DNA of 24,400 bases from JBMCWH01 sp048621635 (GTDB taxonomy: Bacteria; Patescibacteriota; WWE3; JAUXAW01; JAYEID01): assembly GCA_048621635.1 (NCBI GenBank), contig JBMCWH010000008.1:1-24400 (forward strand). Direction: 5' to 3'. The position numbers and the translations under genes were made by a program. Below, in pieces: positions 1 through 8,011 of the stretch (positions within the stretch are counted from its first letter, which is position 1; every line of letters begins with the position of its first letter). Under the pieces are notes generated by a model, which worked only from the letters and a program-made list of their open reading frames with translations, made no database searches and was not told the DNA's origin.

Positions 1-38
1 GCCCAAGCTAATGTGGTCAATTAAGTGTAATACCGTTA

Positions 39-929
39 TCATTGGGGAAAATTATATAATTTACAAATGATAGTTGAAAATATGGCTTGGATTTTTGTTA
101 ATTTTGTTTTCCACTTATTATCACGTTTAATTTCTGTAATTTCATTAAACCTAAGAACATTACCATCTATATTATGATAGGTTCCTTTATTTACTTTTTC
201 CAGAAAATCTTTTGCCGGGATGTTTATGCTTAACTTTTTATTAATTAATTTTATATAATTTTCTGGGTTTTCACAAAAATCCTTATACTTGATAAGTATT
301 TTATCTGGATTGTTTTTTAACATTTTCCCAGTTACAAAATTTACCAACAGCCATTTTAAAAGAGTTAAATAAAAACTTTTCCTTTTTTTACCTTTTTTTA
401 AATTTTCTTTCTTACTATACGAATAAGCAACGCCTCCTGCTTCTCTTGTTAAAAATATTGGAAATATTTCTAAGTTTTTATTATTAAATAAGTAAAAAAG
501 CCTTCGAGGGTCTTTTGAAGAATCTAAAAAGTAAATTGTTTTTTTACTATTGATTACCTTCTTTAGTTTTTCTAATAAATTATGAGTATCATCGGTATAT
601 TTGTTTTTATTAAAAGGAATAAATGGAAATAGGGTAAATAAAACTATTTTTAAACTTTCCCATAATGAAAATATCTTTTTTATTTTAAAATTTGAATTTG
701 TATTAACTTTCTGCCAAATTTTACACTTATTAAAATCTTTGCCACATGTACAAATATAATCTGGATTTTCTTTATTATAGATTTTATTATCTTTGTAGAT
801 ATTATAAAATCCTAATTCTCCCGTACTGAATACTTCTGGCGCTGAACCGATTATTAAATCTAATAATGTAGATCCACAGTGTCCAGTCCCTGCAATATAT
901 ATTAATTTAATTTTTCCAGACTTTTTCAT
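39..929 (-). CDS. Sulfotransferase-like protein
   Basis: 296 aa. The N-terminus after a short lead is YIAGTGHCGSTLLDLIIGS, with the glycine/serine loop at about residues 14-23. This matches the 5'-phosphosulfate-binding loop of PAPS-dependent sulfotransferases. A CTCG...C cluster near residues 60-70 and LDSSKDPRR near residue 136 are also typical of bacterial members of this fold. The likely role is sulfation of a glycan or lipid acceptor, which suits the adjoining glycosyltransferases; the acceptor cannot be read from the sequence. The ATG at 929-927 overlaps the TGA of an upstream gene remnant (ATGA), so the gene is probably translationally coupled. The DNA is far richer in A and T (Lys/Asn/Ile codons) than everything downstream, which suggests recent transfer. 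No terminator is visible in the 38 bases before the window edge. Confidence 0.72.
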   Translation of the reverse strand: MKKSGKIKLIYIAGTGHCGSTLLDLIIGSAPEVFSTGELGFYNIYKDNKIYNKENPDYICTCGKDFNKCKIWQKVNTNSNFKIKKIFSLWESLKIVLFTLFPFIPFNKNKYTDDTHNLLEKLKKVINSKKTIYFLDSSKDPRRLFYLFNNKNLEIFPIFLTREAGGVAYSYSKKENLKKGKKRKSFYLTLLKWLLVNFVTGKMLKNNPDKILIKYKDFCENPENYIKLINKKLSINIPAKDFLEKVNKGTYHNIDGNVLRFNEITEIKRDNKWKTKLTKIQAIFSTIICKLYNFPQ

Positions 930-1006
930 TTATAAATTCTTAGATAACTTTCAGCGACTGATTGCCAGCTGAAGTTCATTGCTTTTTGACAGCTGTCGCT
1001 ATTCAT
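926..1006 (-). pseudogene. C-terminal remnant of a deleted glycosyltransferase
   Basis: A 26-codon frame begins with an ATG that overlaps the TGA of the upstream glycosyltransferase and ends in a TGA that overlaps the sulfotransferase ATG. Its product contains KAMNFSWQSVAESYLRIY. That is the standard end of GT4 glycosyltransferases, and the neighbouring enzyme ends with the similar KLGWEKIAEQYLQLYRE. It looks like what is left when the body of a second glycosyltransferase gene was deleted. It may now only serve translational coupling between the two flanking genes. Confidence 0.6.
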
Positions 1007-2139
1007 TTTTTATCAATTTCTCGATAAAGTTGGAGGTACTGCTCGGCGATTTTTTCCCAACCCAGCTTTTCTGCTTTTGCCCTGCTTGCTTTGCCCATTT
1101 TTTTTAGCTGTTCTTTGTTTTCATAGAGTGTTGAGAGTGCTTGGGCGATTTCTTTACTGCTTCTTTTCTCCACAATTATGCCGTTGCTTTCATCCACCAG
1201 TTCGGCTGTTCCGCCGGTATTGGTGGCAATTACGGGGAGTTGGCAGGCCATGGCTTCCAGAAGTGAGTTGCTCATACCTTCGTTGAGGGAGGGGAGCACA
1301 AACACATCTGCGTTTTGGTACCTTTCGTGGATGTCTTCGTGGGGCACAGAGCCGGCAAACTTTACGTGTGAGTTAAGACCCAGTTTTTTTGCGGTTATGA
1401 ACAGTTCGTTTTTCTTGTTCCCACTGCCCGCTAGAATTAATTTTGAATTTGGCGCTTTTTTGTGGAAGGCGGCAAACCCCTCTATTAGGTAAGAAATGCC
1501 TTTTCTGCTGGTGAGGCGGGAGGTGGAAAGGATGCGGAAGGTTCCGTCTTTAGTGTGTTTTGGTGCGGGGACAAAAGTTTGGGTATCCACACCGTTGTGG
1601 ATTACTTTTATATCTTGCTTGGGGCGGGTTTTTAGAGCCAGCTTTTTTAGGCCTTTTGAATTTGCCGTGACAGCGCTTGCCCGGCCCCAGATTAATTGGT
1701 CCAAGTGGCAAAAGACACAATTGTTCAATTTGCGGAAGCGGTTGCTGAAACCGGGGACATCCATTCCCCTTAGCGCAACAAGATAAGGTTTGCCCAAAAA
1801 CATTGCCACAAACCCGGCAGGAATCCCAAACCAAGCGTGCACTAAATCGTAATCTTTCTTGCGCTGGAGCTTTTTGGCAAACAAAAAGCTTTTCCAAGAG
1901 TATCTCATTAAATCCTTATATTTTTGGTACTGTCCGTTCTTTGCTCCTTTGCCGATATCTAGGCGGTAGACTGTTATGTTCCCGTTTAAAGTATCTTGAT
2001 GGTGTTTGTCTGGTGAGGAAGTGATTAGGTCTATTTCTAGATCCGGTCTGTTTGCAAACTCTTTGAGCAAGTTTTGGCACGCAGTTGCTGCCCCACCACC
2101 CAGAGGCGGGTATTCGTAATTAAGCATTAAAATTTTCAT
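1003..2139 (-). CDS. Glycosyltransferase family 4
   Basis: 378 aa, a complete GT-B fold enzyme. The N-terminal acceptor-side domain starts MKILMLNYEYPPLGGGAAT, with the glycine-rich loop of GT4. The C-terminal nucleotide-sugar domain begins near residue 200 (RILSTSRLTSRKGISYLIEG) and carries the E-x7-E motif in LNEGMSNSLLEAMACQLP, followed by ATNTGG. It should transfer a sugar from an activated donor to a growing surface glycan or glycolipid on the cytoplasmic side of the membrane; donor and acceptor are unknown. It heads the minus-strand group with the glycosyltransferase remnant and the sulfotransferase, and is divergent from the 2266 gene. A TGCTAAAAT extended -10 lies 18 nt upstream of the ATG. 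Confidence 0.9.
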   Translation of the reverse strand: MKILMLNYEYPPLGGGAATACQNLLKEFANRPDLEIDLITSSPDKHHQDTLNGNITVYRLDIGKGAKNGQYQKYKDLMRYSWKSFLFAKKLQRKKDYDLVHAWFGIPAGFVAMFLGKPYLVALRGMDVPGFSNRFRKLNNCVFCHLDQLIWGRASAVTANSKGLKKLALKTRPKQDIKVIHNGVDTQTFVPAPKHTKDGTFRILSTSRLTSRKGISYLIEGFAAFHKKAPNSKLILAGSGNKKNELFITAKKLGLNSHVKFAGSVPHEDIHERYQNADVFVLPSLNEGMSNSLLEAMACQLPVIATNTGGTAELVDESNGIIVEKRSSKEIAQALSTLYENKEQLKKMGKASRAKAEKLGWEKIAEQYLQLYREIDKK

Positions 2140-2156
2140 AATTTTTTGTCTGTTTG

Positions 2157-2165
2157 TATTTTAGC
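2157..2165 (-). promoter_or_regulatory. Extended -10 promoter for the minus-strand glycan genes
   Basis: Read on the minus strand this is TGCTAAAAT, an extended -10 (TGn plus a TATAAT-like hexamer), ending 18 nt before the ATG at 2139. No good -35 box is visible, and the leader would be only about 10 nt without a Shine-Dalgarno sequence. Confidence 0.4.
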
Positions 2166-2222
2166 ATAGCACAGTAGTTGGATGTTTTTGCCAAGCTTGC
2201 TAGTGAAGTGTGGCTAAAGTTT

Positions 2223-2231
2223 TGGTATAAT
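2223..2231 (+). promoter_or_regulatory. Extended -10 promoter TGGTATAAT
   Basis: TG at 2223-2224 plus a perfect TATAAT at 2226-2231 gives an extended -10. The predicted start near 2238 leaves a leader of about 28 nt containing the strong Shine-Dalgarno GGAGGTGA at 2255-2262. The -35 region is weak, as expected for extended -10 promoters. Confidence 0.6.
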
Positions 2232-2265
2232 TTGGGTACGTAAATTTCTTTCGTGGAGGTGAGAG

Positions 2266-2679
2266 ATGAGAGAGGCTGTTTCTTTGCAAGATTTGGCGCG
2301 GGAAAAAGGTGTACAAGTTTTTGATAAGCGCTTTCCTGCTTCAGGGGAAGCCCCCTTACTTGCTAGACAGTTTAAGAATTATGTAGTGTCTGGTAAGTGG
2401 TGGGGTTTGCTTAGGGAACGGAATGGTTTTGATTTTCCTGAGGATATTCTTTTGCAGGAAATAAAGAAGCGAAAGTCTTTGCGAATTAACACCTTGTTGG
2501 CTAGTTTTTGTGCCAACTCTGGTTTGTGTTTACCTAAGATTAATTCGGCTACGTATATTTGTTTACTAGATTGGTTGCGGGAAAAACTAGCTGAGGTGGG
2601 GGAGATTAAGTTAGTTCATAATCAGTTTAGAGGAAATTGGTGTCTCTTGTCTGAGGAGGGGAGAGAGGATGGTTTCTGA
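2266..2679 (+). CDS. Hypothetical protein, 137 aa
   Basis: I do not recognise a family. The gene is well framed: extended -10 promoter, near-perfect Shine-Dalgarno GGAGGTGA five bases before the ATG, and an intrinsic terminator 32 nt after the stop. It is therefore an independent single-gene unit. The product is soluble and mixed in charge, with no signal peptide or membrane segment. It has aromatic/basic stretches (GKWWGLLRERNGFDFPEDILLQEIKKRK) and two cysteines in the middle (FCANSGLCLP). The middle and C-terminal parts look like a compact helical domain, possibly nucleic-acid binding or regulatory, but that is a guess. The Shine-Dalgarno sets it apart from the Shine-Dalgarno-less genes beside it. 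Confidence 0.7.
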   Translation: MREAVSLQDLAREKGVQVFDKRFPASGEAPLLARQFKNYVVSGKWWGLLRERNGFDFPEDILLQEIKKRKSLRINTLLASFCANSGLCLPKINSATYICLLDWLREKLAEVGEIKLVHNQFRGNWCLLSEEGREDGF

Positions 2680-2711
2680 TCGATAGGAAAATTAGTTCTG
2701 GTCTATTTCGA

Positions 2712-2745
2712 GGTGAGCCCCGACTAAGCGGGACTCACCTTTTTT
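2712..2745 (+). terminator. Intrinsic terminator after the 137-aa gene
   Basis: GGTGAGCCCCG pairs with CGGGACTCACC across an 11-bp stem with one C-A mismatch and a short loop, followed directly by six T. It ends the 2266 unit. The TATAAT-like box of the next gene begins only five bases later. Confidence 0.85.
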
Positions 2746-2746
2746 A

Positions 2747-2755
2747 TGTTAAAAT
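2747..2755 (+). promoter_or_regulatory. Extended -10 of a probable leaderless gene
   Basis: TGTTAAAAT (TG, n, TAAAAT) ends six bases before the ATG at 2762. A start point 6-7 nt downstream would coincide with the start codon, giving a leaderless mRNA. No Shine-Dalgarno is present, and the element sits right after the terminator of the preceding gene. Confidence 0.45.
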
Positions 2756-2761
2756 TGGTTT

Positions 2762-4138
2762 ATGAAAATTGGTATCGATGCCCGTTTTTGGGGTCATGCC
2801 GGCCCCGGTCGTTATGTTAAGAATTTAGTCTTAGCTTTGGAAGATATTGATGAAGATAATGATTATGTGGTTTTTTTAAATTCGGAAGGAGTGGATGATT
2901 TTTCCGTCATTCCGGCTTTGCCCCGCTGTGCGGTGGACTGGATCCGGAATCTTTCTTTTAAGTCTATAAGCGGAAAGATCCTGAATCGAGTTCAGGATGA
3001 CAAAACTCCTCAAGCAGATTCAGATGGTGCTGCTTTTTCACAACTGTCATTTAGAAAAAAATTTGTTAACATACCGTGGTACTCTTTTGTTGAGCAAATA
3101 AAGCTGCCTTTTGTTTTTGGGAAAGAGAAGTTGGATTTGCTCCATGTCCCCCATTTTAATATTCCTGTTTTTTATCCGGGAAAGATTGCTGTTACTATTC
3201 ATGATTTAACTATTCACCGATTTTCTACTGCCCGGGCGACTACGCGGTGGCGTCCTTTTAATTTGCTGAAGCGGTTGATTTACAAGTTTGTTTTCTGGTT
3301 GGCGGTTAAGCGCGCCGCAGTTATTTTTGTTCCTACTGAGTTTGTTAAAGAAGACTTGTTAGAAGAGTATTCGTGGCTTGATTCTGAGAAGATTATTGTA
3401 ACTTATGAAGGGGTGGGAGAAAATTTCAAATTACAAACGGCAAATAACAAGTTTCGAAATAAAAAAAACGGAGTACTGACTTCAAAATACGGTGTTTCGA
3501 AGCCTTATTTGCTTTATGTGGGTTCAATGTATCCGCATAAAAATATTCCCCGTTTGGTTAAGGCGTTTGGTATCCTTGCTGAGGAAGAGGAAGATCTTAG
3601 TTTGGTGTTGGTGGGGAAGTTAGATTATTTTCAGAGGAGGTTGAGGGAAGAGATTAATTTTAGTCATTCCGGACTGGATCCTGAATCCCTCGACGAATCG
3701 GGGGTTCAGGATGACGGAAGCGCGTCTGTTGGTTTTCCCTCGCTGGGAGGAATAAGAGAACGGGTTGTTTTCCCTGCATTTGCAGTGGAGGACGGCTACG
3801 TTCCGGATGAGGATTTAATAGCTTTTTACCAAAATGCTTTGGCTTTTGTTTTTCCTTCTCTTTCTGAGGGTTTTGGGTTACCTCCTTTGGAAGCAATGCA
3901 GTTTGATGTGCCGGTTGTTGCTGCTGAAAAGACATGTATTCCTGAGGTTTGCGGTAATGCGGCAGTTTATTTTGACCCTTGTGATGAGGAGGATATAGTT
4001 AGGAAAATAAAGTCAGTGGTAAACAATTCTACTTTACGGGAGGAGTTAGTTGAGAATGGTAATATGAATTTGCAAAGGTTTTCCTGGGAAAAAACAGCAA
4101 GGAAGACATTGGCAGGATATTTAGAAACTGGAAACTAG
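2762..4138 (+). CDS. Glycosyltransferase family 4 with two in-frame palindromic insertions
   Basis: 458 aa, about 80 residues longer than its relatives. The GT-B fold is clear: MKIGIDARFWGHAGPGRYVKNL at the start (glycine loop), HVPHFNIP and ITIHDL-type motifs (AVTIHDLTIHRF), KPYLLYVGSMYPHKNIPRLV at the domain junction, and the E-x7-E motif in SLSEGFGLPPLEAMQFDVPVVA. This architecture is typical of mannosyl- and rhamnosyl-transferases that extend O-antigen-like glycans. The extra length comes partly from two inserted stretches. One near residue 75 encodes ILNRVQDDK; the other near residue 303 encodes SGLDPESLDESGVQDDG. Both are encoded by the same palindromic DNA repeat and keep the frame. 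They fall in surface loops of the fold, so the enzyme may still work. It starts the plus-strand envelope cluster. Confidence 0.88.
   Translation: MKIGIDARFWGHAGPGRYVKNLVLALEDIDEDNDYVVFLNSEGVDDFSVIPALPRCAVDWIRNLSFKSISGKILNRVQDDKTPQADSDGAAFSQLSFRKKFVNIPWYSFVEQIKLPFVFGKEKLDLLHVPHFNIPVFYPGKIAVTIHDLTIHRFSTARATTRWRPFNLLKRLIYKFVFWLAVKRAAVIFVPTEFVKEDLLEEYSWLDSEKIIVTYEGVGENFKLQTANNKFRNKKNGVLTSKYGVSKPYLLYVGSMYPHKNIPRLVKAFGILAEEEEDLSLVLVGKLDYFQRRLREEINFSHSGLDPESLDESGVQDDGSASVGFPSLGGIRERVVFPAFAVEDGYVPDEDLIAFYQNALAFVFPSLSEGFGLPPLEAMQFDVPVVAAEKTCIPEVCGNAAVYFDPCDEEDIVRKIKSVVNNSTLREELVENGNMNLQRFSWEKTARKTLAGYLETGN
2941..3002 (+). repeat. Palindromic element inserted in a coding gene, copy 1
   Basis: The core is ATCCTGAA (2978-2985), TCGAG loop, TTCAGGAT (2991-2998), then GAC. 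It is preceded at 2941-2951 by GATCCGGAATC, a word that recurs in the intergenic copy near 21365. It is translated in frame as ILNRVQDDK. The outer borders are uncertain. Confidence 0.65.
3663..3720 (+). repeat. Palindromic element inserted in a coding gene, copy 2
   Basis: It begins GTCATTCCGGA, has the same arms ATCCTGAA (3678-3685) and TTCAGGAT (3705-3712), an inner stem CCTCGA/TCGGGG, and ends GATGACGG. It is translated as SGLDPESLDESGVQDDG. It belongs to the same family as the copy at 2941-3002 and the intergenic copies near 4190 and 21349. Confidence 0.75.
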
Positions 4139-4185
4139 TAATTAGTAGGTAGTAGGAAGCATTAAGCAGTAAGCATTTCGTATGT

Positions 4186-4236
4186 TGTCCTTCCAGACAA
4201 GTTTACATTGAGTGTAGTCGAAGGAATCCTGAATCT
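4186..4236 (+). repeat. Degraded palindromic element in the spacer
   Basis: The spacer between the two glycosyltransferase genes (4139-4315) holds TTGTCCTTCCAGAC, then AGTCGAAGGAATCCTGAATC, a decayed member of the ATTCC...ATCCTGAATC repeat family. Before it lies low-complexity DNA of the kind AACTGGAAACTAGTAATTAG (4128-4147). No gene or clear promoter is seen in this spacer. Confidence 0.45.
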
Positions 4237-4315
4237 GGTAAAGAGGAGATATGGCTTTCTCTACAGTTAATTATTTGCGTAAGTTCGTTCTTAATTTGCG
4301 TCTGTTCGCGTTCCT

Positions 4316-5449
4316 ATGAAAATTGCCTTAGTTCATGATGATTTAATACAATTTGGCGGAGCAGAAAGAGTGTTTTTAACTTTGGCGCAAGCTTTTCCTG
4401 AAGCAGATTTATTTACTTCTATGGCTACAAAGGATTGGGAACAGCGGATCGAAGAGCATTTGGGAAAGCAAGGTTTGAGAACTTCTTTTATGCAGAAGTT
4501 GCCTGCTAAAAAGCGGTTGTACCGCGCTTACTTTTTTCTATTTCCTCTCGCGTTTGAATCCTTTGATTTTTCGGAATATGATTTGGTAATTTCCTCCTCC
4601 ACCCGCTATGCCCACGGAGTCATAACTAAACCCGGCACTTTACATGTTTGCTATATGAATAGTCCAGGGAGGATGTTCTGGCAGCCGTGCCAATATTTTT
4701 CCGAAAATCCGTTGGTGGGGCGGCTTTTAACTCCCTTTTTAAGTTGGTTACGGATGTGGGATTACACGGCCGCGCAAAGAGTAGAGCATTTTGTGGGTAA
4801 TTCTAAGTTGGTTCAGAAGCGCATTTCTCGCTTTTATAACCGTGATGCAGAAGTTATTTATCCTTATGTGGATTTGGAAAGGTTTTCCTTGCCGGGGGAT
4901 GAAGAAAAGCTGGCTTCTGAGGAGCCAGTTAAGGACTTTCCGGAAGATTATTATTTGATAGTTTCTCGCTTAGTTGCTTGGAAAAAAATTGATTTGGCGG
5001 TCCAAGCTTGTAACAATCTGAAATTGCCTTTGGTGGTGGTGGGAGATGGCCCTGATAAGCAGAGGCTACGCGATTTAGCTGGTCCTACAGTTCAGGTTGT
5101 GGGTCGACTTTCTGACCAATCTGTGGTAAAATCTTACCAAGCTGCGAAAGGTTTTATCTTTCCGCAAGAGGAAGATTTTGGCATTACCCCGTTGGAGGCG
5201 ATGGCTTCCGGGAAGCCAGTGTTAGCATACAGAGCTGGTGGCGCCTTGGAAACTATTTTGCCGGGAGAGACGGGGGCTTTTTTCAGTCCGCAAACGGTTG
5301 AGGGTTTGCAACAGGCATTGGAAAAGTTTGAACCTGAACAGTTTGATCCTGTAGCTTGTCGTCGGCGAGCAGAGCGTTTTGGGAAACAACGGTTCATTGA
5401 AGAAATTCAGGATTTAGTAGCCCGCTTTTGGAAACATCAGAATGAGTAG
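4316..5449 (+). CDS. Glycosyltransferase family 4
   Basis: 377 aa. It starts MKIALVHDDLIQFGGAERVF, with the GGAER loop typical of GT4 enzymes acting on lipid-linked glycans. The middle carries YVDLERF and DYYLIVSRLVAWKKIDLAV at the second domain, then VVGDGPDKQRLRDLA, and the catalytic-site E-x7-E in QEEDFGITPLEAMASGKPVLAYRAGGALETI. It resembles mannosyltransferases of O-antigen and exopolysaccharide loci (WbaZ-like); the donor is not determined. It overlaps the next gene by 8 nt, so it is probably translationally coupled to the initiating sugar transferase. There is no insertion of the palindromic repeat in this copy. Confidence 0.9.
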   Translation: MKIALVHDDLIQFGGAERVFLTLAQAFPEADLFTSMATKDWEQRIEEHLGKQGLRTSFMQKLPAKKRLYRAYFFLFPLAFESFDFSEYDLVISSSTRYAHGVITKPGTLHVCYMNSPGRMFWQPCQYFSENPLVGRLLTPFLSWLRMWDYTAAQRVEHFVGNSKLVQKRISRFYNRDAEVIYPYVDLERFSLPGDEEKLASEEPVKDFPEDYYLIVSRLVAWKKIDLAVQACNNLKLPLVVVGDGPDKQRLRDLAGPTVQVVGRLSDQSVVKSYQAAKGFIFPQEEDFGITPLEAMASGKPVLAYRAGGALETILPGETGAFFSPQTVEGLQQALEKFEPEQFDPVACRRRAERFGKQRFIEEIQDLVARFWKHQNE

Positions 5450-6077
5450 AAAGCTTTTTTCTTTTCTTAAGAGAATTATTGATATTTGTATTTCTGTGGT
5501 GGCGTTAATATTAGGTATTCCCTTGGTTATTTTGGTTGGGTTGGCTATTTTTCTGGAAGACGGTTTGCCTATTTTTTATAGTCAGGAACGGGTAGGGAAA
5601 GACAGAGACCTTTTTAGAATTTTAAAATTTCGCTCCATGGTGAAAAACGCAGATGATATTTTGTTTTCCAATCCGGACTTTTACGAGAAGTTGCGTACTG
5701 GTTCCCATAAATTGGAAAATGACCCCCGCGTTACCCGTGTTGGCAAATTTATTCGCAAGTACAGCATTGACGAATTTCCACAATTTTTAAATGTTTTGCT
5801 GGGAAGTATGAGTTTTGTTGGTCCCCGCGCGTATCGCCCCGATGAGTTAGAGAAGTTTGAAGAAGATAATTCTGGTTCTCAGGAGCAGATAGAAAGTATT
5901 CTCGCGGTAAAGCCAGGTATTACAGGGCTTTGGCAAGTTAGTGGGCGTTCCAATTTGTCTTTTGATGAGCGGGTTAATTTGGAAGTTAGGTATGCAGAAA
6001 GCACATCCATTTTGCTTGATTTTTATATAATACTGAAAACACCGCTGGCAGTTATCCAAGCTAAGGGGGCAGTCTAG
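5442..6077 (+). CDS. Polyprenyl-phosphate sugar-1-phosphate transferase
   Basis: 211 aa, the size of a minimal bacterial sugar transferase (PglC/WcaJ catalytic domain). A single hydrophobic re-entrant helix lies at about residues 10-34 (IIDICISVVALILGIPLVILVGL). It is followed by FYSQERVGKDRDLFRILKFRSM, the DE-type motif IDEFPQFLNVLLGSMSFVGPRAYRP, and PGITGLWQVSGRS. These match the family that moves a sugar-1-phosphate from UDP-sugar to undecaprenyl phosphate, the first membrane step of glycan assembly. It sits between a glycosyltransferase that would add later sugars and a DUF4012 envelope protein. It starts inside the end of the preceding gene. Confidence 0.93.
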   Translation: MSRKLFSFLKRIIDICISVVALILGIPLVILVGLAIFLEDGLPIFYSQERVGKDRDLFRILKFRSMVKNADDILFSNPDFYEKLRTGSHKLENDPRVTRVGKFIRKYSIDEFPQFLNVLLGSMSFVGPRAYRPDELEKFEEDNSGSQEQIESILAVKPGITGLWQVSGRSNLSFDERVNLEVRYAESTSILLDFYIILKTPLAVIQAKGAV

Positions 6078-6082
6078 AAGTT

Positions 6083-7939
6083 ATGCAGATTTTTTCCAAG
6101 ATAAAGGAAAAGCTACACCTATCCAAAAAAACTTTGGCTGTTGTGTTGGGCATACTTGTTTTCTTAGGGATTTCCTCTTATTTTGCTTTTGTCAAGCCGG
6201 CCTTGAACACACTGGCTGCAGCTAAAAAGTTGCAAACGCATGTGCGGCCGCTTAAGGATTCTTTACTCCTCCAGGATTTGGTAATGGCAGAAAATCAATT
6301 GCGGGAAGCTCAGGATGATTTGGAGAAAGTGGAAACAGCACTTCAACCCTTGTCTTGGACAAAAATAATTCCCTTTTTTGGTAATTATTACCGTGATGCG
6401 GAGCATTTTTTAGCTGCCGGTGAGTATAGTACAGAAGCTGGTTTAAAAATGGTTGCAGTGGTGGAACCGGTGGCAGATGTTCTAGGGTTTAAGACAGAGG
6501 GAAGTGAGGCGTCTTTTGGAACAGCCGGGGAGAGACTTCCAGGAGTGCTGGAAGCTTTGCCAGAAATTTCTTCGGGTTTGGATACGGTGGAACCAGAGCT
6601 TTTAAATATTCAGCAAGAGCTGGGTAAGGTAGAACCTGATAGGTATCCTAAGTTTGTTCGGGTGCAAGGGATGAGTGTGCGGGAAGGTATTAGCCAAGTG
6701 AAAAAGGTTACGGATCAGCTAGATAGTACTATTCCCCAAGTTAAGGAGGTTTTGGCTGTTTTACCACAAGTGATGGGGCAGGATGAGAAAAAAACTTACG
6801 TAGTGCTTTTTCAAAATGATAAGGAGTTGCGTCCCACAGGAGGGTTTTGGACAGCTTACGCTCTTTTGGAGATTGACAACGGAGAAATAAGGAGTAAAGG
6901 TTCAGAGGATATGTATTATTTAGACCGGCGGATTGCTTCTAAACCTCCGGCACCTGCTCTTTACCAGCGGTTTTTAAAAATTGACCAGTACTTTATCCGC
7001 GATGCCAATCTTTCTCCTGACTTTCCTACTGCTGCTAGACAGTTTTACTCTTTCTGGAACAGGGCGGAAGGTACCGAGTCGGTGGACGGTATTTTAGCTG
7101 TAGATACTTATTTTGTAAGTAACCTTTTGGAAATTCTTGGTCCTGTCGAAGTTTCTGGCTATAGCGAACCATTTACTAGTGAAAATGTGGTCATGGAGTT
7201 AGAAAAATACGCAACTTTGTTGCGTAAGGACCAATGGGGGCGTAAGGCTCTTTTGGGAGATTTGATGGAAGAAATGTTGAAAGAGCTGTTGTCTGCACCT
7301 AAGGAAAAATGGCAACCGCTTCTGGAAGAATTTGTTGCCTTAGGTGCTGAGAAACATCTTCTCCTTTATCTATTTGATTCCGAAGTCCAGGAAGTAGTAG
7401 CGAAACACAATTGGCATGGTGGTATTAGCACTTCATTTACTGGAGATTATCTCCATGTTAATGAAGCTAATCTTGCTGGAGCTAAGGCTAATCTTTATGT
7501 GACTCGGGAAGTAACTCAGAAGTTAGAGAAAGATGGTGACAGTTGGGCGAAGACAGTAACTGTTGATTTTGAGAATCCTGAACCTTATGACGGTTGGCTT
7601 AACGGACCGTACCGAGCTTATGTGCGGTTACTTGTTCCGGAAGGCGCAGAGTTGATATCCATAGAAGGTGGGCAAGCAGCTGTTCCGCGCGAATCTTATT
7701 ATGATGTGGCTGTAGATAAGCAGATCTTTGCTGCCTTCAACATAACTCGGCCATTGGAGAGTTCGCAGTTGGTGTTTAAATATACTCTTCCGCAAGAGGT
7801 TGTGGGGGAGGAATCTTACAATTTACTGGTTCAAAAACAACCAGGAATAGAAGCACCTCCTTACACTGTTATTGTTGAGAAAAATAAAGAAAGCTTTGAA
7901 TTGGACAAAGATAGAGAATTAGAGCTCCCATTTGAATAA
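6083..7939 (+). CDS. DUF4012 domain membrane-anchored protein
   Basis: 618 aa. One transmembrane segment lies near the N-terminus (about residues 17-37, TLAVVLGILVFLGISSYFAF), followed by a long extracytoplasmic part. The first 200 residues are rich in heptad-like helix (MAENQLREAQDDLEKVETAL). The DUF4012 core begins near residue 230 with TYVVLFQNDKELRPTGGFW and continues through the typical DANLSPDFPTAARQFYSFW. Such proteins are common beside polysaccharide genes in Patescibacteria and Gram-positive bacteria; their biochemical role is not established. A structural or attachment role for the cell-surface glycan is an inference from this neighbourhood. It begins five bases after the sugar-transferase stop, so it is in the same operon. 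Confidence 0.88.
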   Translation: MQIFSKIKEKLHLSKKTLAVVLGILVFLGISSYFAFVKPALNTLAAAKKLQTHVRPLKDSLLLQDLVMAENQLREAQDDLEKVETALQPLSWTKIIPFFGNYYRDAEHFLAAGEYSTEAGLKMVAVVEPVADVLGFKTEGSEASFGTAGERLPGVLEALPEISSGLDTVEPELLNIQQELGKVEPDRYPKFVRVQGMSVREGISQVKKVTDQLDSTIPQVKEVLAVLPQVMGQDEKKTYVVLFQNDKELRPTGGFWTAYALLEIDNGEIRSKGSEDMYYLDRRIASKPPAPALYQRFLKIDQYFIRDANLSPDFPTAARQFYSFWNRAEGTESVDGILAVDTYFVSNLLEILGPVEVSGYSEPFTSENVVMELEKYATLLRKDQWGRKALLGDLMEEMLKELLSAPKEKWQPLLEEFVALGAEKHLLLYLFDSEVQEVVAKHNWHGGISTSFTGDYLHVNEANLAGAKANLYVTREVTQKLEKDGDSWAKTVTVDFENPEPYDGWLNGPYRAYVRLLVPEGAELISIEGGQAAVPRESYYDVAVDKQIFAAFNITRPLESSQLVFKYTLPQEVVGEESYNLLVQKQPGIEAPPYTVIVEKNKESFELDKDRELELPFE

Positions 7940-7999
7940 ATAGGATTGACGCAGATTGAAAGCGGATTTCCGCGAAAATGCCCCCGGTTGACAGCTCGT

Positions 8000-8005
8000 T
8001 ATATA
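8000..8005 (+). promoter_or_regulatory. Possible -10 of a leaderless recO
   Basis: TATATA ends six bases before the recO ATG at 8012. A TTGACA lies at 7988-7993 but is too close to pair with it. This is one of several start codons in the window with a -10-like box at the spacing expected for leaderless transcription. recO may equally be co-transcribed from upstream. Confidence 0.25.
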
Positions 8006-8011
8006 AAAAAA

